A DNA stretch of 64,000 nucleotides from Chamaelirium japonicum (Eukaryota; Streptophyta; Magnoliopsida; Liliales; Melanthiaceae): assembly GCA_947650365.1 (NCBI GenBank), contig CANTAL010000096.1, positions 1 to 64,000 of the forward strand. Direction: 5' to 3'. Shown here in pieces: positions 1 to 14,067 of the stretch (positions are counted from its first letter, which is position 1; each line of letters opens with the position of its first letter). The translations under genes and the position numbers were made by a program. The notes under the pieces were generated by a model. The model saw only the letters and a list, made by a program, of their open reading frames with translations. It was not told the DNA's origin and did no database searches.

Positions 1-1311
1 ATGGATCGTACGAATGAATTAGAATGGATCAAATGAATAAATTAGAATGGTTACATTCATGCGAATGAATTAGAATGGATCGTACGAATGGATTAGAATG
101 GATCGTACGAATGGATTAGAATGGATACATTCGAGCGAATGAATTAGAATGGATCGTACGAATGAATTAGAATGGATCGTACGAATGGATTAGAATGGAT
201 CGTACGAATGAACTAGAATGGATACATTCGTACGAATGAATTAGAATGGATCATACGAATGAATTAGAGTTGATATATTTGAACAAATAAATTAGAATGA
301 ATCATACGAATGAATTAGAATGGATCATACGAATGAATTAGAATAGATACATTCGTGCGAATGAATTAGAATGGATCGTACGAAGGAATTAGAATGGATC
401 GTACGAAGGAATTAGAATGGATCGTACAAATGAACTAGAATGGATATATTTGTGCAAATGAATTAGAATGGATCGTATGAATGAATTAGAATGGATCGTA
501 TAAGTGAATTAGAACGGATAGTACGAATGAAGTAGAATGGATCGTATGAATGAATTAGAATGGATACATTCGTGCGAATGAATTAGAATGGATCGTATGA
601 ATGAATTAGTATAGATTGTGCGAATGAATTAGAATGGATCGTACGAATGAATTAGAATGGATACATTCGTCCGAATAAATTAGAATGGATTGTATGAATG
701 AATTAGAATGGATCGTACGAATGAATTAGAATGGATTGTACGAATGAATTAGAATAGATTGCGTGAATGAATTAGAATGGATCGTACGAATGAATTAGAA
801 TGGATCGTACGAAGGAATTAGAATGGATCGTACGAATGAATTAGAATGGATCGTACGAATGAATTAGAATGGATACATTCGTGCGAATGAATTAGAATGG
901 ATCGGACGAATGAATTAGAATGGATCATACGAATGAATTAGAATGGATCGTACGAATGAAATAGAATGGATCGTACGAATAAATTAGAATGGATACATTC
1001 GTCCGAATGAATTAGAATGGATCATACGAATGAGTAAGAATGGATCGTACGAATGAAATAGAATGGATCGTACGAATGAAGTAGAATGTATACATTCGTG
1101 CGAATGAATTAGAGTGGATCGTACGAATGAATTAGAATGGATCGTACGAATGAATTAGAATGGATCTTACGAATGAATTAGAATGGATCATACGAATGAA
1201 TTAGAATGGATCGTACGAATGAATTAGAATGGATCGTACGATTGAATTAGAATGGATCATACGAATGAGTAAGAATGGATCGTATGAATGAATTAGATTG
1301 GATCGTACGAT

Positions 1312-1356
1312 CCATTCTAATTCATTAGCATGGATCGTGCTAATGAATTAGAATGG
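1312..1356. repeat. 19-bp-arm hairpin between forward tracts
   Basis: Arm CCATTCTAATTCATTAGCA (1,312-1,330), loop TGGATCG, and the exact reverse complement at 1,338-1,356. It directly follows the palindrome GGATCGTACGATCC (1,300-1,313), so a single reversed monomer is flanked by two switches. An identical structure is at 63,938-63,982. Confidence 0.9.
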
Positions 1357-3735
1357 AATATACGAAAAAATTAGAATGGATTGTAGAATGGATCGTACGA
1401 ATGAATTATAATGGATCGTATGAATGAATTAGAATAGATCATAGAAATGAATTAGAATGGATCGTGCAAATCAATTATAATGGATACATTCGTGCGAATG
1501 AATTAGAATGGATCGTGCGAATGAATTAGAATGGATCGTACAAATGAATTAGAATGGATATATTTGAACGAATAAATTAGAATGGATCATACGAATGAAT
1601 TAGAATGGATCGTACGAATGAATTAGAATGGATAGTGCGAATGAATTAGAATCGATCGTACGAATAAATTAGAATGGATTGTACGAATGAATTAGAATGG
1701 ATCATACGAATGAGTAAGAATGGATCGTACGAATGAATTAGAATGGATCGTACGAATGAATTAGAATGGATCGTACGAATAAATTAGAATGGATCCATTC
1801 GTCCGAATGAATTAGAATGGATCATACGAATGAGTAAGAATGGATCGTACGAATGAATTAGAATAGATTGTACGAATGAATTAGAATGGATCGTACGAAT
1901 GAATTAGAATGGACCATATTAATAAATTAGAATGGATCGTACGAATGAATTAGAATGGATCGTACGAATAAATTAGAATGGATCGTACGAATGAATTAGA
2001 ATGGATCCTACGAATGAATTAGAATGGATCCTACGAATGAATTAGAATGGATATTAATAAATTAGAATGGATCCTACGAATGGATTAGAATGGATACCTT
2101 TGTGCATATGAATTAGAATGGATCGTACGAATGAATTAGAATGGATCCTACGAATGAATTAGAATGGATCCTACAAATGAATTAGAATGGATCGTACGGA
2201 ATGAATTAGAATGGATATATTTGAACGAATAAATTAGAATGGATCATACGAATGAATTAGAATGGATCGTACGAATGAATTAGAATGGATAGTGCGAATG
2301 AATTAGAATCGATCGTACGAATGAATTCGAATGGATCATACGAATGAATTAGAATGGATCATACGAATGAGTAAGAATGGATCGTACGAATGAATTAGAC
2401 TGGATCGTACGAATGAATTAGAATGGATCGTACGAATAAATTAGAATGGATACATTCGTCCGAATGAATTAGAATGGATCATACGAATGAGTAAGAATGG
2501 ATCGTACGAATGTAATAGAATAGATTGTACGAATGAATTAGAATGGATCCTACGAATGAATTAGAATGGATCGTGTGAAAGAATTAGAATTGATTGTATG
2601 AATGAATTAGAATGGATCGTATGAATGAATTAGAATGGATCGTACGAATGGATTAGAATGGATCGTACGAATGAATTAGAATGGATCGTACGAATGAACT
2701 AGAATGGATACATTCGTGCGAATGAATTAGAATGGATCGTACGAATGAATTAGAATGGATCGTACGAATGAATTAGAATGGATCGTACGAATGAATTAGA
2801 ATAGATCGTACGAATGAATTAGAATGGATCGTACGAATGAATTAGAATGGATCGTATGAATGAATTAGAATGGATACATTCGTGCGAATGAATTTGAATG
2901 GATTGTATGAATGAATTAGAATGGATCGTACGAATGAATTAGAATGGATCGTGTGAAAGAATTAGAATGGATTGTATGAATGAATTAGAATGGATCATAT
3001 GAATGAATTAGAATGGATACATTCGTGCGAATGAATTAGAATGGATCGTACGAATGAATTAGAATGGATCGTACGAAATACTTAGAATGGATCGTACGAA
3101 TGGATTAGAATGGATCGTACGAATGGATTAGAATGGATACATTCGAGCGAATGAATTAGAAAGGATCGTACGAATGAATTAGAATGGATCGTACGAATGG
3201 ATTAGAATGGATCCTACGAATGGATTAGAATGGATACCTTTGTGCATATGAATTAGAATGGATCGTACGAATGAATTAGAATGGATAAAATGAATGAATT
3301 AGAATGGATCGTGTGAAAGAATTAGAATGGATTGTATGAATGAATTAGAATAGACTGTATGAAAGAATTAGAATGGATCGTACGAATGAATTAGAATGGA
3401 TTGTACGAATGAATTAGAATGGATCGTACGAATGAATTAGAAAGATTACATTCGTGCGAATGAATTAGAATGGATACATTCGTGCGAAAGAATTAGAATA
3501 GATCGTATGAATGAATTAGAATGTATCCTATGAATGAATTAGAATGGATCGTGCGAATGAATTAGAATGGATCGTACGAATGAATTAAAATGGATCGTGC
3601 TAATGAATTAGAATTGATCGAACGAATGAATTAGCATGGATCGCGCTAATGAATTAGAATGGAACGTACGAATGAATTAGAATGGATCATGTGAAAGAAT
3701 TAGAATGGATTGTATGAATGAATTAGAATGAATTC
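1335..3735 (+). repeat. Forward satellite tract with ATATATTTGAAC linkers
   Basis: A long single-orientation tract. Besides the two common linkers it contains a third 12-base linker, ATATATTTGAAC, near 1,557 and 2,213. The second of these is preceded by a one-base insertion, CGTACGGAATG, near 2,197. The same insertion and linker recur near 25,476, 26,118, 43,175 and 43,840, so they mark shared ancestry with those positions. Confidence 0.85.
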
Positions 3736-5671
3736 GTACGATCCATTCGAATTCATTCGCACGATCCATTCTAATTCATATGCACAAAGGTATTCATTCT
3801 AATCCATTCGTAGGATCCATTCTAATCCATTCGTACGATCCATTCTAATTCATTCGTACGATCTATTCTAATTCATTCGCTCGAATGTATCCATTCTAAT
3901 CCATTCGTACGATCCATTCTAATTCATTCGCATGAATGTAACCATTCTAATTCATTCATTTGATCCATTCTAATTCATTCGTACGATCCATTCTAATTCA
4001 TTCGTCCGATCCATTCTAATTCATTCGCACAAATGTATCCATTCTAATTCATTCGTACGATCCATTCTAATTCATTCGCACGATCCATTCTAATTCATTC
4101 ATAGGATCCATTCTAATTCATTCGTACGATCTATTCTAATTCTTTCGCACGAATGTATCCATTCTAATTCATTCGCACGAATGTATCCATTCTAATTTAT
4201 TCGTACGATCCATTCTAATTCATTCGCACGATCCATTCTAATTCATTCGTACGATAAATTCTAATTCATTCGCACGAATGTATCCATTCTAATTCATTCG
4301 TGCGAATGAATAAGAATGGATCATACGAATGAATTAGAATGGATCGTACGAATTAATTAGAATGGATACATTCGTGCGAATGAATTAGAATGGATTGTAT
4401 GAATGAATTAGAATGGATCGTACGAATGAATTAGAATGGATCATACGAATTAATTAGAATGGATCATACGAATGAATTTGAATGGATCGTACGAATGAAT
4501 TAGAATGGATCGTACGAATGAACTAGAATAGATACATTCGTGCGAATGAATTAGAATGGATCGTACGAATGAAATAGAATGGATCGTACGAATGAATTAG
4601 AATGGATCTTACGAATGAATTAGAATGGATCGTACGAATGAATTAGAATGGATCGAACGAATGAATTAGAATGGATACATTCGTGCGAATGAATTAGAAT
4701 GGATCGGACGAATGAATTAGAATGGATCGTATGAATGAATTAGAATGGATCAAATGAATGAATTAGAATGGTTACATTCATGCGAATGAATTAGAATGGA
4801 TCGTACGAATGGATTAGAATGGATCGTACGAATGGATTAGAATGGATACATTCGTGCGAATGAATTAGAATGGATTGTATGAATGAATTAGAATAAATCA
4901 TACGAATGAATTAGAATGGATCATATGAGTGAATTAGAATGGATACGAAGGAATTAGAATGGATCGTACGAAGGAATTAGAATGGATCATACGAATGAAA
5001 TAGAATGGATCGTACGAAGGAATTAGAATGGATCATAAGAAGGAATTAGAATGGATCGTACGAAGGAATTAGAATGGATCGTACGAAGGAATTAGAATGG
5101 ATATATTCGTGCAAATGAATTAGAATGGATCGTATGAATGAATTAGAGTGGATCGTATGAGTGAATTAAAACAGATAGTACGAATGAAGTAGAATGGATC
5201 GTATGAATGAATTAGAATGGATATATTCGTGCGAATGAATTAGAATGGATCGTATGAATGAATTAGAATAGATTGTGCGAATGAATTAGAATGGATCGTA
5301 CGAATGAATTAGAATGGATACATTCGTGCGAATAAATTAGAATGGATTGTTTGAATGAATTAGAATGGATCGTACGAATGAATTAGAATGGATCGTACGA
5401 ATGAATTAGAATAGATTGCGCGAATGAATTAGAATGGATCGTGTGAATGAAATAGAATGGATACAAATGAATTAGAATGGATCATATGAATGAATTAGAA
5501 TGACGATCCATTCTTACACATTCGTATGATCCATTCTAATTTATTCGCACGAATGTATCCATTCTAATTCATTCGTACGTCTAATTCATTCGTACGGTCC
5601 ATTCTAATTCATTCGCACAATCCATTCTATTTCATTCGTACGATCCATTCTTACTCATTCGTATGATCCAT

Positions 5672-8106
5672 TATAGATACATTCATGCAAATGAATTAGA
5701 ATGGATCATACGAATGAGTAAGAATGGATCGTACGAATGAAATAGAATAGATTGTGCAAATGAATTAGAATGGATCGTACGAATGAATTAGAATGGATCT
5801 CGTGAAAGAATTAGAATGGATTGTATGAATGAATTAGAATAGATCGTATTAATGAATTAGAATGGATCGTACGAATGAATTAGAATGGATCGTACGAATG
5901 AATTAGAATGGATACATTCGTGCGAATGAATTAGAATGGATACATTTGTGCGAAAGAATTAGAATAGATCGTATGAATGAATTAGAATGTATCCTATGAA
6001 TGAATTAGAATGGATCGTACGAATGAATTAGAATGGATCGTACGAATGAATTAGAATGGATCGTGCTAATGAATTAGAATTGATCGAACGAATGAATTAG
6101 CATGGATCGTGCTAATGAATTAGAATGGAACGTACGAATGAATTAGAATGGATCGTGTGAAAGAATTAGAATGGATTGTATGACGAATGAATTAGAATGG
6201 ATCGTGTGAAAGAATTAGAATGGATCGTACGAATGAATTAGAATGGATTGTGCGAATGAATTAGAATGGATCGTACGAATGAATTAGAATGGATACATTT
6301 GTGTGAATGAATTAGAATGGATCGTACGAATGAATTAGAATGGATCGTATGAATGAATTAGAATGGATCGTACGAATGAATTAGAATGGATCATGCGAAT
6401 GAATTAGAATGGATCGTACGAATGAATTAGAATGGATCATACGAATGAACTAGAATGGATAAATTCGTGCGAATGAATTAGAATGGATCGTACGAATGAA
6501 TTAGATAGGATCGTACGAATGAATTAGAATGGATCTTACGAATGAATTAGAATGGATCGTACGAATGAATTAGAATGGATCGTATGAATGAATTAGAATG
6601 GATACATTCGTGCGAATGAATTAGAATGGATCGGACGAATGAATTAGAATGGATCGTACGAATTAATTAGAATGGATCGTCCGAATGAATTAGAATGGAT
6701 CGTATGAATAAATTAGAATGGATACATTCGTCCGAATGAATTAGAATGGATCATACGAATGAGTAAGAATGGATCGTACGAATAAAATAGAATAGATTGT
6801 ATGAATGAATTAGAATGGATTCGTACGAATGAATTAAAATGGATACATTTAAGCGAATGAATTAGAATGGATCGTACCAATGAGTAAGAATGGATCGTAC
6901 GAATGAAATAGAATGGATAGTGCGAATGAATTAGAATGGATCGTACGAATGAATTAGAATGGATCGTGTGAAACAATTAGAATGCATTGTATGAATGAAT
7001 TAGAATAGATCGTATGAATAAATTAGAATGGATCGTACGAATGAATTAAAATGGATCGTACGAATGAATTAGAATGGATCGTACGAATGAATTAGAATGA
7101 ATACATTCGTGCGAATGAATTAGAATGGATACATTCGTGCGAAAGAATTAGAATAGATCGTATGAATGAATTAGAATGGATCCTATGAATGAATTAGAAT
7201 GGATCGTGCGAATGAATTAGAATGGATCGTACGAATGACTCAGAATAGATCGTATGAATGAATTAGAATAGATCATACGAAGGAATTAGAATGGATCGTA
7301 TGAATGAATTAGAATGGATATATTCATGCAAATGAATTAGAATGGATCGTACGAATGAATTAGAATGGATCGTATGAATGAATTAGAATCGATCGTACGA
7401 ATGAATTCGAATGGATTGTATGAATGAATTCGAATGGATCGTACGAATGAATTAGAATGGATCATACGAATGACTTAGAATGGATCGTACGAATGAATTA
7501 GAATGGATCGTACGAATGAATTAGAATGGATCGTACGAATGAATTAGAATGGATACATTCGCGCGAATGAATTAGAATGGATTGTGCGAATGAATAAGAA
7601 CAGATCGTGCGAATGAATTAGAATGGATCGTGCGAATGAATTAGAATGGATCGTACGAATGAATTAGATTGGATACATTTGTGCGAATGAATTAGAATGG
7701 ATCGTATGAATGAATTAGAATGGATCGTGCGAATGAATTAGAATGGATCGTACGAATGAATTAGAATGGATCGTGTGAAAGAATTAGAATGGATCGTACG
7801 AATGAATTAGAATGGATCGTGCGAATGAATTAGAATGGATCGTACGAATGAATTAGAATGGATCGTGGTAATGAATTAGAATTGATCGAACGAATGAATT
7901 AGCATGGATCGTGCTAATGAATTAGAATGGATCGTACGAATGAATTAGAATAGATCATGCGAATGAATTAGAATGGATCGTACGAATGAATTAGAATGGA
8001 TACATTTGTGCGAATGAATTAGAATGGATCGTACGAATGAATTAGAATGGATCATGCGAATGAATTAGAATGGATCGTGCGAATGAATTCGAATGGATCG
8101 TACGAA
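5672..8106 (+). repeat. Forward satellite tract, 5.7-8.1 kb
   Basis: Single-orientation tract with repeated clusters of the GTGTGAAAGAATTAG monomer followed by an ATTGTATG linker. Variant monomers containing ATTAGCATGGATCG and GTGCTAATG occur near 6,100 and 7,900. A reading frame of 87 codons can be drawn on the opposite strand at 6,713-6,976, but it simply translates the repeat and is not a gene. Confidence 0.85.
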
Positions 8107-9809
8107 TTTATTCTAATTCATTCATACAATCCATTCTAATTTTTTCACACGATCCATTCTAATTCATTCGTACGTTCCATTCTAATTCATTAGCACGATC
8201 CATGCTAATTCATTCGTTCGATCAATTCTAATTCATTAGCACGATCCATTCTAATTTATTCGTACGATCCATTCTAATTCATTCGCACGATCCATTCTAA
8301 TTCATTCAAAGGATCCATTCTAATTCATTCATACGATCTATTCTAATTCTTTCGCACGAATGTATCCATTCTAATTCATTCGCATGAATGTATCCATTCT
8401 AATTCATTCGTACGATCCATTCAAATTCATTCGTACGATCCATTCTAATTCATTCATACGATCTATTCTAATTTATTCATACAATCCATTCTAATTCTTT
8501 CACACGATCAATTTTAATTCATTCGTACGATCCATTCTAATTCATTCGCACAATCCATTCTATTTCATTCGTACGATCCATTCTTACTCATTGGTACGAT
8601 CCATTCTAATTCATTCGCACGAATGTATCCATTCTAATTCATTCGTACGAATCCATTCTAATTCATTCGTACAATCTATTCTATTTTATTCGTACGATCA
8701 ATTCTTACTCATTCGTATGCTCCATTCTAATTTATTCGGACGATTGTATCCATTCTAATTTATTAGTACGATCCATTCTAATTCATTCGTACGATCCATT
8801 CTAATTCATTCGTCCGATCCATTCTAATTCATTCGCACGAATGTATCCATTCTAATTCATTCGTACGATCCATTCTAATTCATTCGTAAGATCCATTCTA
8901 ATTCATTCGTACGATCCATTCTAATTCATTCGTACGATCCATTCTAATTCATTCGCACGAATGTATCCATTCTAGTTCATTCGTACGATCCATTCTAATT
9001 CATTCGTACGATCCATTCTAATTCATTCGCACGATCCATTCTAATTCATTCGTACGATCCATTCTAATTCATTCATATGATCCATTCTAATTCATTCGTA
9101 CGATCCATTCTAATTCATTCGCACAAATGTATCCATTCTAGTTCATTCGTACAATCCATTCTAATTCATTCGCACGATCCATTCTAATTCATTCGTACGA
9201 TCCATTCTAATTCTTTCACACGATCCATTCTAATTCATTCGTACGATCCATTCTAATTCATTCGCACGATCCATTCTAATTCATTCGTACGATCCATTCT
9301 AATTCATTCATACGATCCATTCTAATTCATTCGTACGATCCATTCTAATTTATTCGCACAAATGTATCCATTCTAATTCATTCGTACGATCCATTCTAAT
9401 TCATTCGCACGATCCATTCTAATTCATTCGTACGATCCATTCTAATTCATTCGTACGATCCATTCTAATTCATTCGTATGATCCATTCTAATTAATTCGT
9501 ATGATCCATTCTAATTCATTCGTACGATCTATTATAATTCATTCATACAATCCAATCTAATTCATTCGCACGAATGTATCCATTCTAATTAATTCATACG
9601 ATCCATTCATTCGTATGATCTATTCTTATTCATTCGCACGATCCAGTCTAATTGATTCGCACGATCCATTCTAATTCATTCGCACGAATGTATCCATTCA
9701 AATTCATTCGTACGATCCATTCTAATTCATTAATATGATCCATTCTAATTCATTCGAACGATCCATTCTAATTCACATGCACAAAGGTATCCATTCTAAT
9801 TCATTCGCA
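8107..9809 (-). repeat. Reverse satellite tract, 8.1-9.8 kb
   Basis: Reverse-orientation tract entered through a GGATCGTACGAATT junction. Its first 350 bp carry the same ordered variant monomers (TTTCACAC, then CATTAGCACGATCC, then CATTCGTTCGATCAATTC) as the reverse tract starting at 27,897, indicating common descent of the two segments. Confidence 0.8.
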
Positions 9810-10678
9810 CGAAAGAATTAGAATGGATTGTATGAAAGAATTAGAATGGATCGTGCGAATGAATTAGAATGGATCGTACGAAGAAATTAGAATGGATCAT
9901 ACGAAGAAATAAGAATGGATCGTACGAATGAGTAAGAATGGATCGTACGAATGAATTAGAATGGATCATACGAATGAATTAGAATAGATCGTACGAATTA
10001 ATTAGAATGGATCGTACGAATGAATTAGAATGGATCGTACGAATGAATTAGAATGGATACATTCGTGCGAATGAATTAGAATGGATCGTACGAATGAATT
10101 AGAATAGATCATACGAATGAATTAGAATGGATACATTTGTGCGAATGAATTAGAATAGATCGTACGAATGAATTAGAATGGATGGTATGAATGAATTAGA
10201 ATGGATCGTACGAATGAATTAGAATGGATCGTGCGAATGAATTAGAATGGATCGTACGAATGAATTAGAATGGATCATACGAATGAACTAGAATGGATAC
10301 ATTCGTGCGAATGAATTAGAATGGATCGTACGAATGAATTAGAATGGATTGTATGAATGAATTAGAATGGATCTTACGAATGAATTAGAATGGATCGTAC
10401 GAATGAATTAGAATGGATCGTACGAATGAATTAGAATGGATACATTCGTGCGAATGAATTAGAATGGATCGGATGAATGAATTAGAATGGATCGTACGAA
10501 TGAATTAGAATGGATCGTACGAATGAATTAGAATGGATCGTACGAATAAATTAGAATGGATACATTCGTCCGAATGAATTAGAATGGATCAAACGAATGA
10601 GTAAGAATGGATCGTACGAATGAAATAGAATAGATTGTACGAATGAATTAGAATGGATCCTACGAATGAATTAGAATG

Positions 10679-10829
10679 GATCGTGTGAAAGAATTAGAAT
10701 GGATTGTATGAATGAATTAGAATGGATCGTATGAATGAATTAGAATGGATCGTGCGAATGAATTCGAATGGATCGTACGAATTCATTCTAATTCATTCAT
10801 ACAATCCATTCTAATTCTTTCACACGATC
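10679..10829. repeat. Inverted-repeat junction, spacer orientation A
   Basis: Left arm 10,679-10,724 (46 bp, starting GATCGTGTGAAAG) and right arm 10,784-10,829 are perfect reverse complements, separated by a 59-bp asymmetric spacer containing GAATTC and CGTACG. The forward tract ends and the reverse tract begins here. The same junction with the spacer in the same orientation occurs at 18,513-18,663, 27,796-27,946, 36,188-36,338 and, with a decayed left arm, 45,398-45,548. Confidence 0.88.
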
Positions 10830-11546
10830 TATTCTAATTCATTCATAGGATCCATTCTAATTCATTCGTACAATCTATTCTATTTCATTCGTACGATCCA
10901 TTCTTACTCATTCGTATGATCCATTCTAATTCATTCGGACGAATGTATCCATTCTAATTTATTCGTACGATCCATTCTAATTCATTTGTATGATCCATTC
11001 TAATTCATTCGTACGATCCATTGTAATTCATTTGCACGAATGTATCCATTCTAATTTATTCGTACAGTCCATTCTAATTCATTCGCACAATCCATTCTAT
11101 TTCATTCGTACGATCCATTCTTACTCATTCGTATGATCTATTATGGATACAATCGTGCGAATGAATTAGAATGGATCATACGAATGACTAAGAATGGATC
11201 GTACGAATGATATAGAATGGATTGTGCGAATGAATTAGAATGGATCGTACGAATGAATTAGAATGGATCATGTGAAAGAATTAGAATGGATTGTATGAAT
11301 GAATTAGAATGGATCGTACGAATGAATTAGAATGGATCGTACGAATGAATTAGAATGGATCGTACGAATGAATTAGAATGGATCGTACGAATGAATTAGA
11401 ATGGATCGTACGAATAAATTAGAATGGATACATTCGTCCGAATGAATTAGAATGGATCATACGAATGAGTAAGAATGGATCGTACGAATGAAATAGAATA
11501 GATTGTATGAATGAATTAGAATGGATCCTACGAATAAATTAGAATA

Positions 11547-11697
11547 GATCGTGTGAAAGAATTAGAATGGATTGTATGAATGAATTAGAATGAATTCGTA
11601 CGATCCATTCGAATTCATTCCCACGATCCATTCTAATTCATTCATACGATCCATTCTAATTCATTCATACAATCCAATCTAATTCTTTCACACGATC
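11547..11697. repeat. Inverted-repeat junction, spacer orientation B (flipped)
   Basis: Arms 11,547-11,592 and 11,652-11,697 correspond to those at 10.7 kb, but the spacer is reversed: GAATTCGTACG comes directly after the left arm and CATTCGAATTCATTC follows. One arm carries a single mismatch. The same flipped form is found at 54,344-54,494, 56,762-56,912 and 60,306-60,456. Confidence 0.86.
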
Positions 11698-14033
11698 CAT
11701 TCTAATTCATTCATAGGATCCATTCTAATTCATTCGTACAATCTATTCTATTTCATTCGTACGATCCATTCTTACTCATTCGTATGATCCATTCTAATTC
11801 ATTCGGACGAATGTATCCATTCTAATTTATTCGTACGATTCATTCTAATTCATTCGTACGATCCATTCTAGTTCATTCGTACGATCCATTCTAATTCATT
11901 AGTACGATCCATTCTAATTCATTCATACAATCCATTCTAATTCTTTCCCACGATCCATTCTAATTCATTCGTCTAATCCATTCTAATTCATTCATACAAT
12001 CTATTCTAATATATTCGTACGATCCATTCTTACTCATTCGTATGATCCATTCTAATTCATTCGCACGAATGTATCCATTCTAGTTCATTCGTACGATCCA
12101 TTCTAATTCATTCGTACGATCCATTCTAATTCATTCGTACGATCCATTCTAATTCATTCGTCCGATCACAAAGGTATCCATTCTAATCCATTCGTAGGAT
12201 CCATTCTAATCCATTCGTACGATCCATTCTAATTCATTCGTACGATCCGTTCTAATTCATTCGCTCGAATGTATCCATTCTAATCCATTCGTACGATCCA
12301 TTCTAATCCATTCGTACGATTCATTCTAATCCATTCGTACGATCAATTCTAATTCATTCGCATGAATGTAACCATTCTAATTCATTCATTTGATCCATTC
12401 TAATTCATTCGTACGATCCATTCTAATTCATTCGTCCGATCCATTCTAACTCATTCGCACGAATGTAACCATTCTAATTCATTCGTACGATCCATTCTAA
12501 TTCATTCGTACGATCCATTCTAATTCATTCGTACGATCCATTCTAATTTATTCGCACGATCTGTTCTTATTCATTCGCACAATCCATTTTAATTCATTCG
12601 CACGAATGTATCCATTCTAATTCATTCGTACGATCCATTCTAATTCATTCACACGAATGTATCCATTCTAGTTCATTCGTACGATCCATTCTAATTCATT
12701 CGTACGATCCATTCTAATTCATTCGCACGATCCATTCTAAGTCATTCGTACGATCCATTCTAATTCATTCATACGTTCATTCGTATGATCCATTCTTACT
12801 CATTGGTATGATCCATTCTATTTCATTCGTACGATCTATTCTAATTCATTCGCACGATCCATTCTAATTCCTTCGCACGAATGTATTCATTCTAATTCAT
12901 TCGTACAATCCATTCTAATTCATTCGTATGATCCATTCTTATTCATTCACACGATCCAGTCTAATGGATTCGCACGATCCATTCTAATTCATTCGCTCGA
13001 ATGTATCCATTCTAATTCATTCATACGATCCATTCTAATTCATTCGTACGATCCATTGTAATTCATTCGCACAAATGTATCCATTATAATTCATTCGTAC
13101 GATCCAATCTAATTCATTCGTACGATCAGTTCTAATTCATTCATACGATCAATTCTAATTCATTCGTACGATCCATTCTAATTCACTCATACGATTCATT
13201 CTAATACATTCATACGATCCATTCTAATTCATTCACACAAATGTATCCATTCTAATTCATCCGTACGATCCATTCTAATTCATTCGTATGATCCATTCTA
13301 ATTAATTCGTATGATCCATTCTAATTCATTCGTACGATCCATTCTAATTCATTCGTACGATCCATTCTAATTCATTCGCACAATCCATTCTATTTCATTC
13401 GTACGATCCATTCTTACTCATTGGTACGATCCATTCTAATTCATTCGCACGAATGTATCCATTCTAATTCATTCGTACGAATCCATTCTAATTCATTCGT
13501 ACAATCCATTCTATTTTATTAGTACGATCCATTCTTACTCATTCGTATGATCCATTCTAATTCATTCGCACGAATGTATCCATTCTAAATCATTCATACG
13601 ATCCATTCTAATTCATTCGTACGATCCATTGAAAATCATTCGTACAATCCATTCTATTTCATTCGTACAATCAATTCTAATTCATTAGCACGATCCATTC
13701 TAATTCATTCGTACGATCCATTCAAATTCATTCGCACGATCCATTCTAATTCATTCGTACAATCCATTCTATTTCATTCGTACGATCCATTCTTACTCAT
13801 TCGTATGATCCATTCTAATTCATTCGCACGAATGCATCCATTCTAATTCATTCGTACGATCCATTCTAATCCATTCGTACGATCCATTCTAATTCATTCG
13901 CATGAATGTAACCATTCTAATTCATTCATTTGATCCATTCTAATTCATTCGTACGATCCATTCTAATTCATTCGTACGATCCATTGTAATTCATTCATAC
14001 AATCCATTTAGATTCATTCGCACAAATGTATCC
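11597..14033 (-). repeat. Reverse satellite tract, 11.6-14.0 kb
   Basis: Longest reverse tract in the left region. It holds several copies of the ordered marker CAATCCATTCTATTTC, CGTACGATCC, ATTCTTACTC, which is the reverse form of the GAATGAGTAAG/GAATGAAATAG pair. It ends at the palindrome that forms the left edge of the 19 kb duplication. Confidence 0.82.
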
Positions 14034-14067
14034 ATTAGAATGGATCGTACGTACGATCCATTCTAAT
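14034..14067. repeat. 34-bp perfect palindrome at left edge of duplication
   Basis: Two 17-base arms, ATTAGAATGGATCGTAC and its reverse complement, meet with no spacer between 14,050 and 14,051. That is exactly where homology to copy 2 begins. The left arm is an isolated forward scrap inside reverse-oriented satellite. Confidence 0.9.

Larger units (their letters stand above)
1..14050. repeat. Left mosaic satellite region (outside the 19 kb duplication)
   Basis: Block map, boundaries good to about 10 bp. Forward: 1-1,306, 1,335-3,735, 4,300-5,502, 5,672-8,106, 9,810-10,777, 11,144-11,596 and a 17-bp scrap at 14,034-14,050. Reverse: 1,307-1,334, 3,736-4,299, 5,503-5,671, 8,107-9,809, 10,778-11,143, 11,597-14,033. 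The region shares recognisable segments with the later duplication. The start of the 8,107 reverse block resembles 27,897 onward, and 2,191-2,340 resembles 25,470-25,620, so it appears to be an older, more diverged relative of the same material. No gene or RNA was seen. Confidence 0.85.

Noticed and set aside
6713..6976. Open reading frame of 87 codons on the minus strand in the satellite
   Set aside because: It is a translation of the repeat (recurring NSFVRSILIHS-like words). A 23-bp period cycles all three frames, and the frame stays open only where 28-bp or TTCTTAC monomers happen to skip TAA.
1..14050. CRISPR-like array (constant 16-base part, variable linkers)
   Set aside because: Linkers are only 7 or 12 bases and drawn from a few related variants, orientation flips repeatedly, there are no cas genes, and the array fills tens of kilobases.
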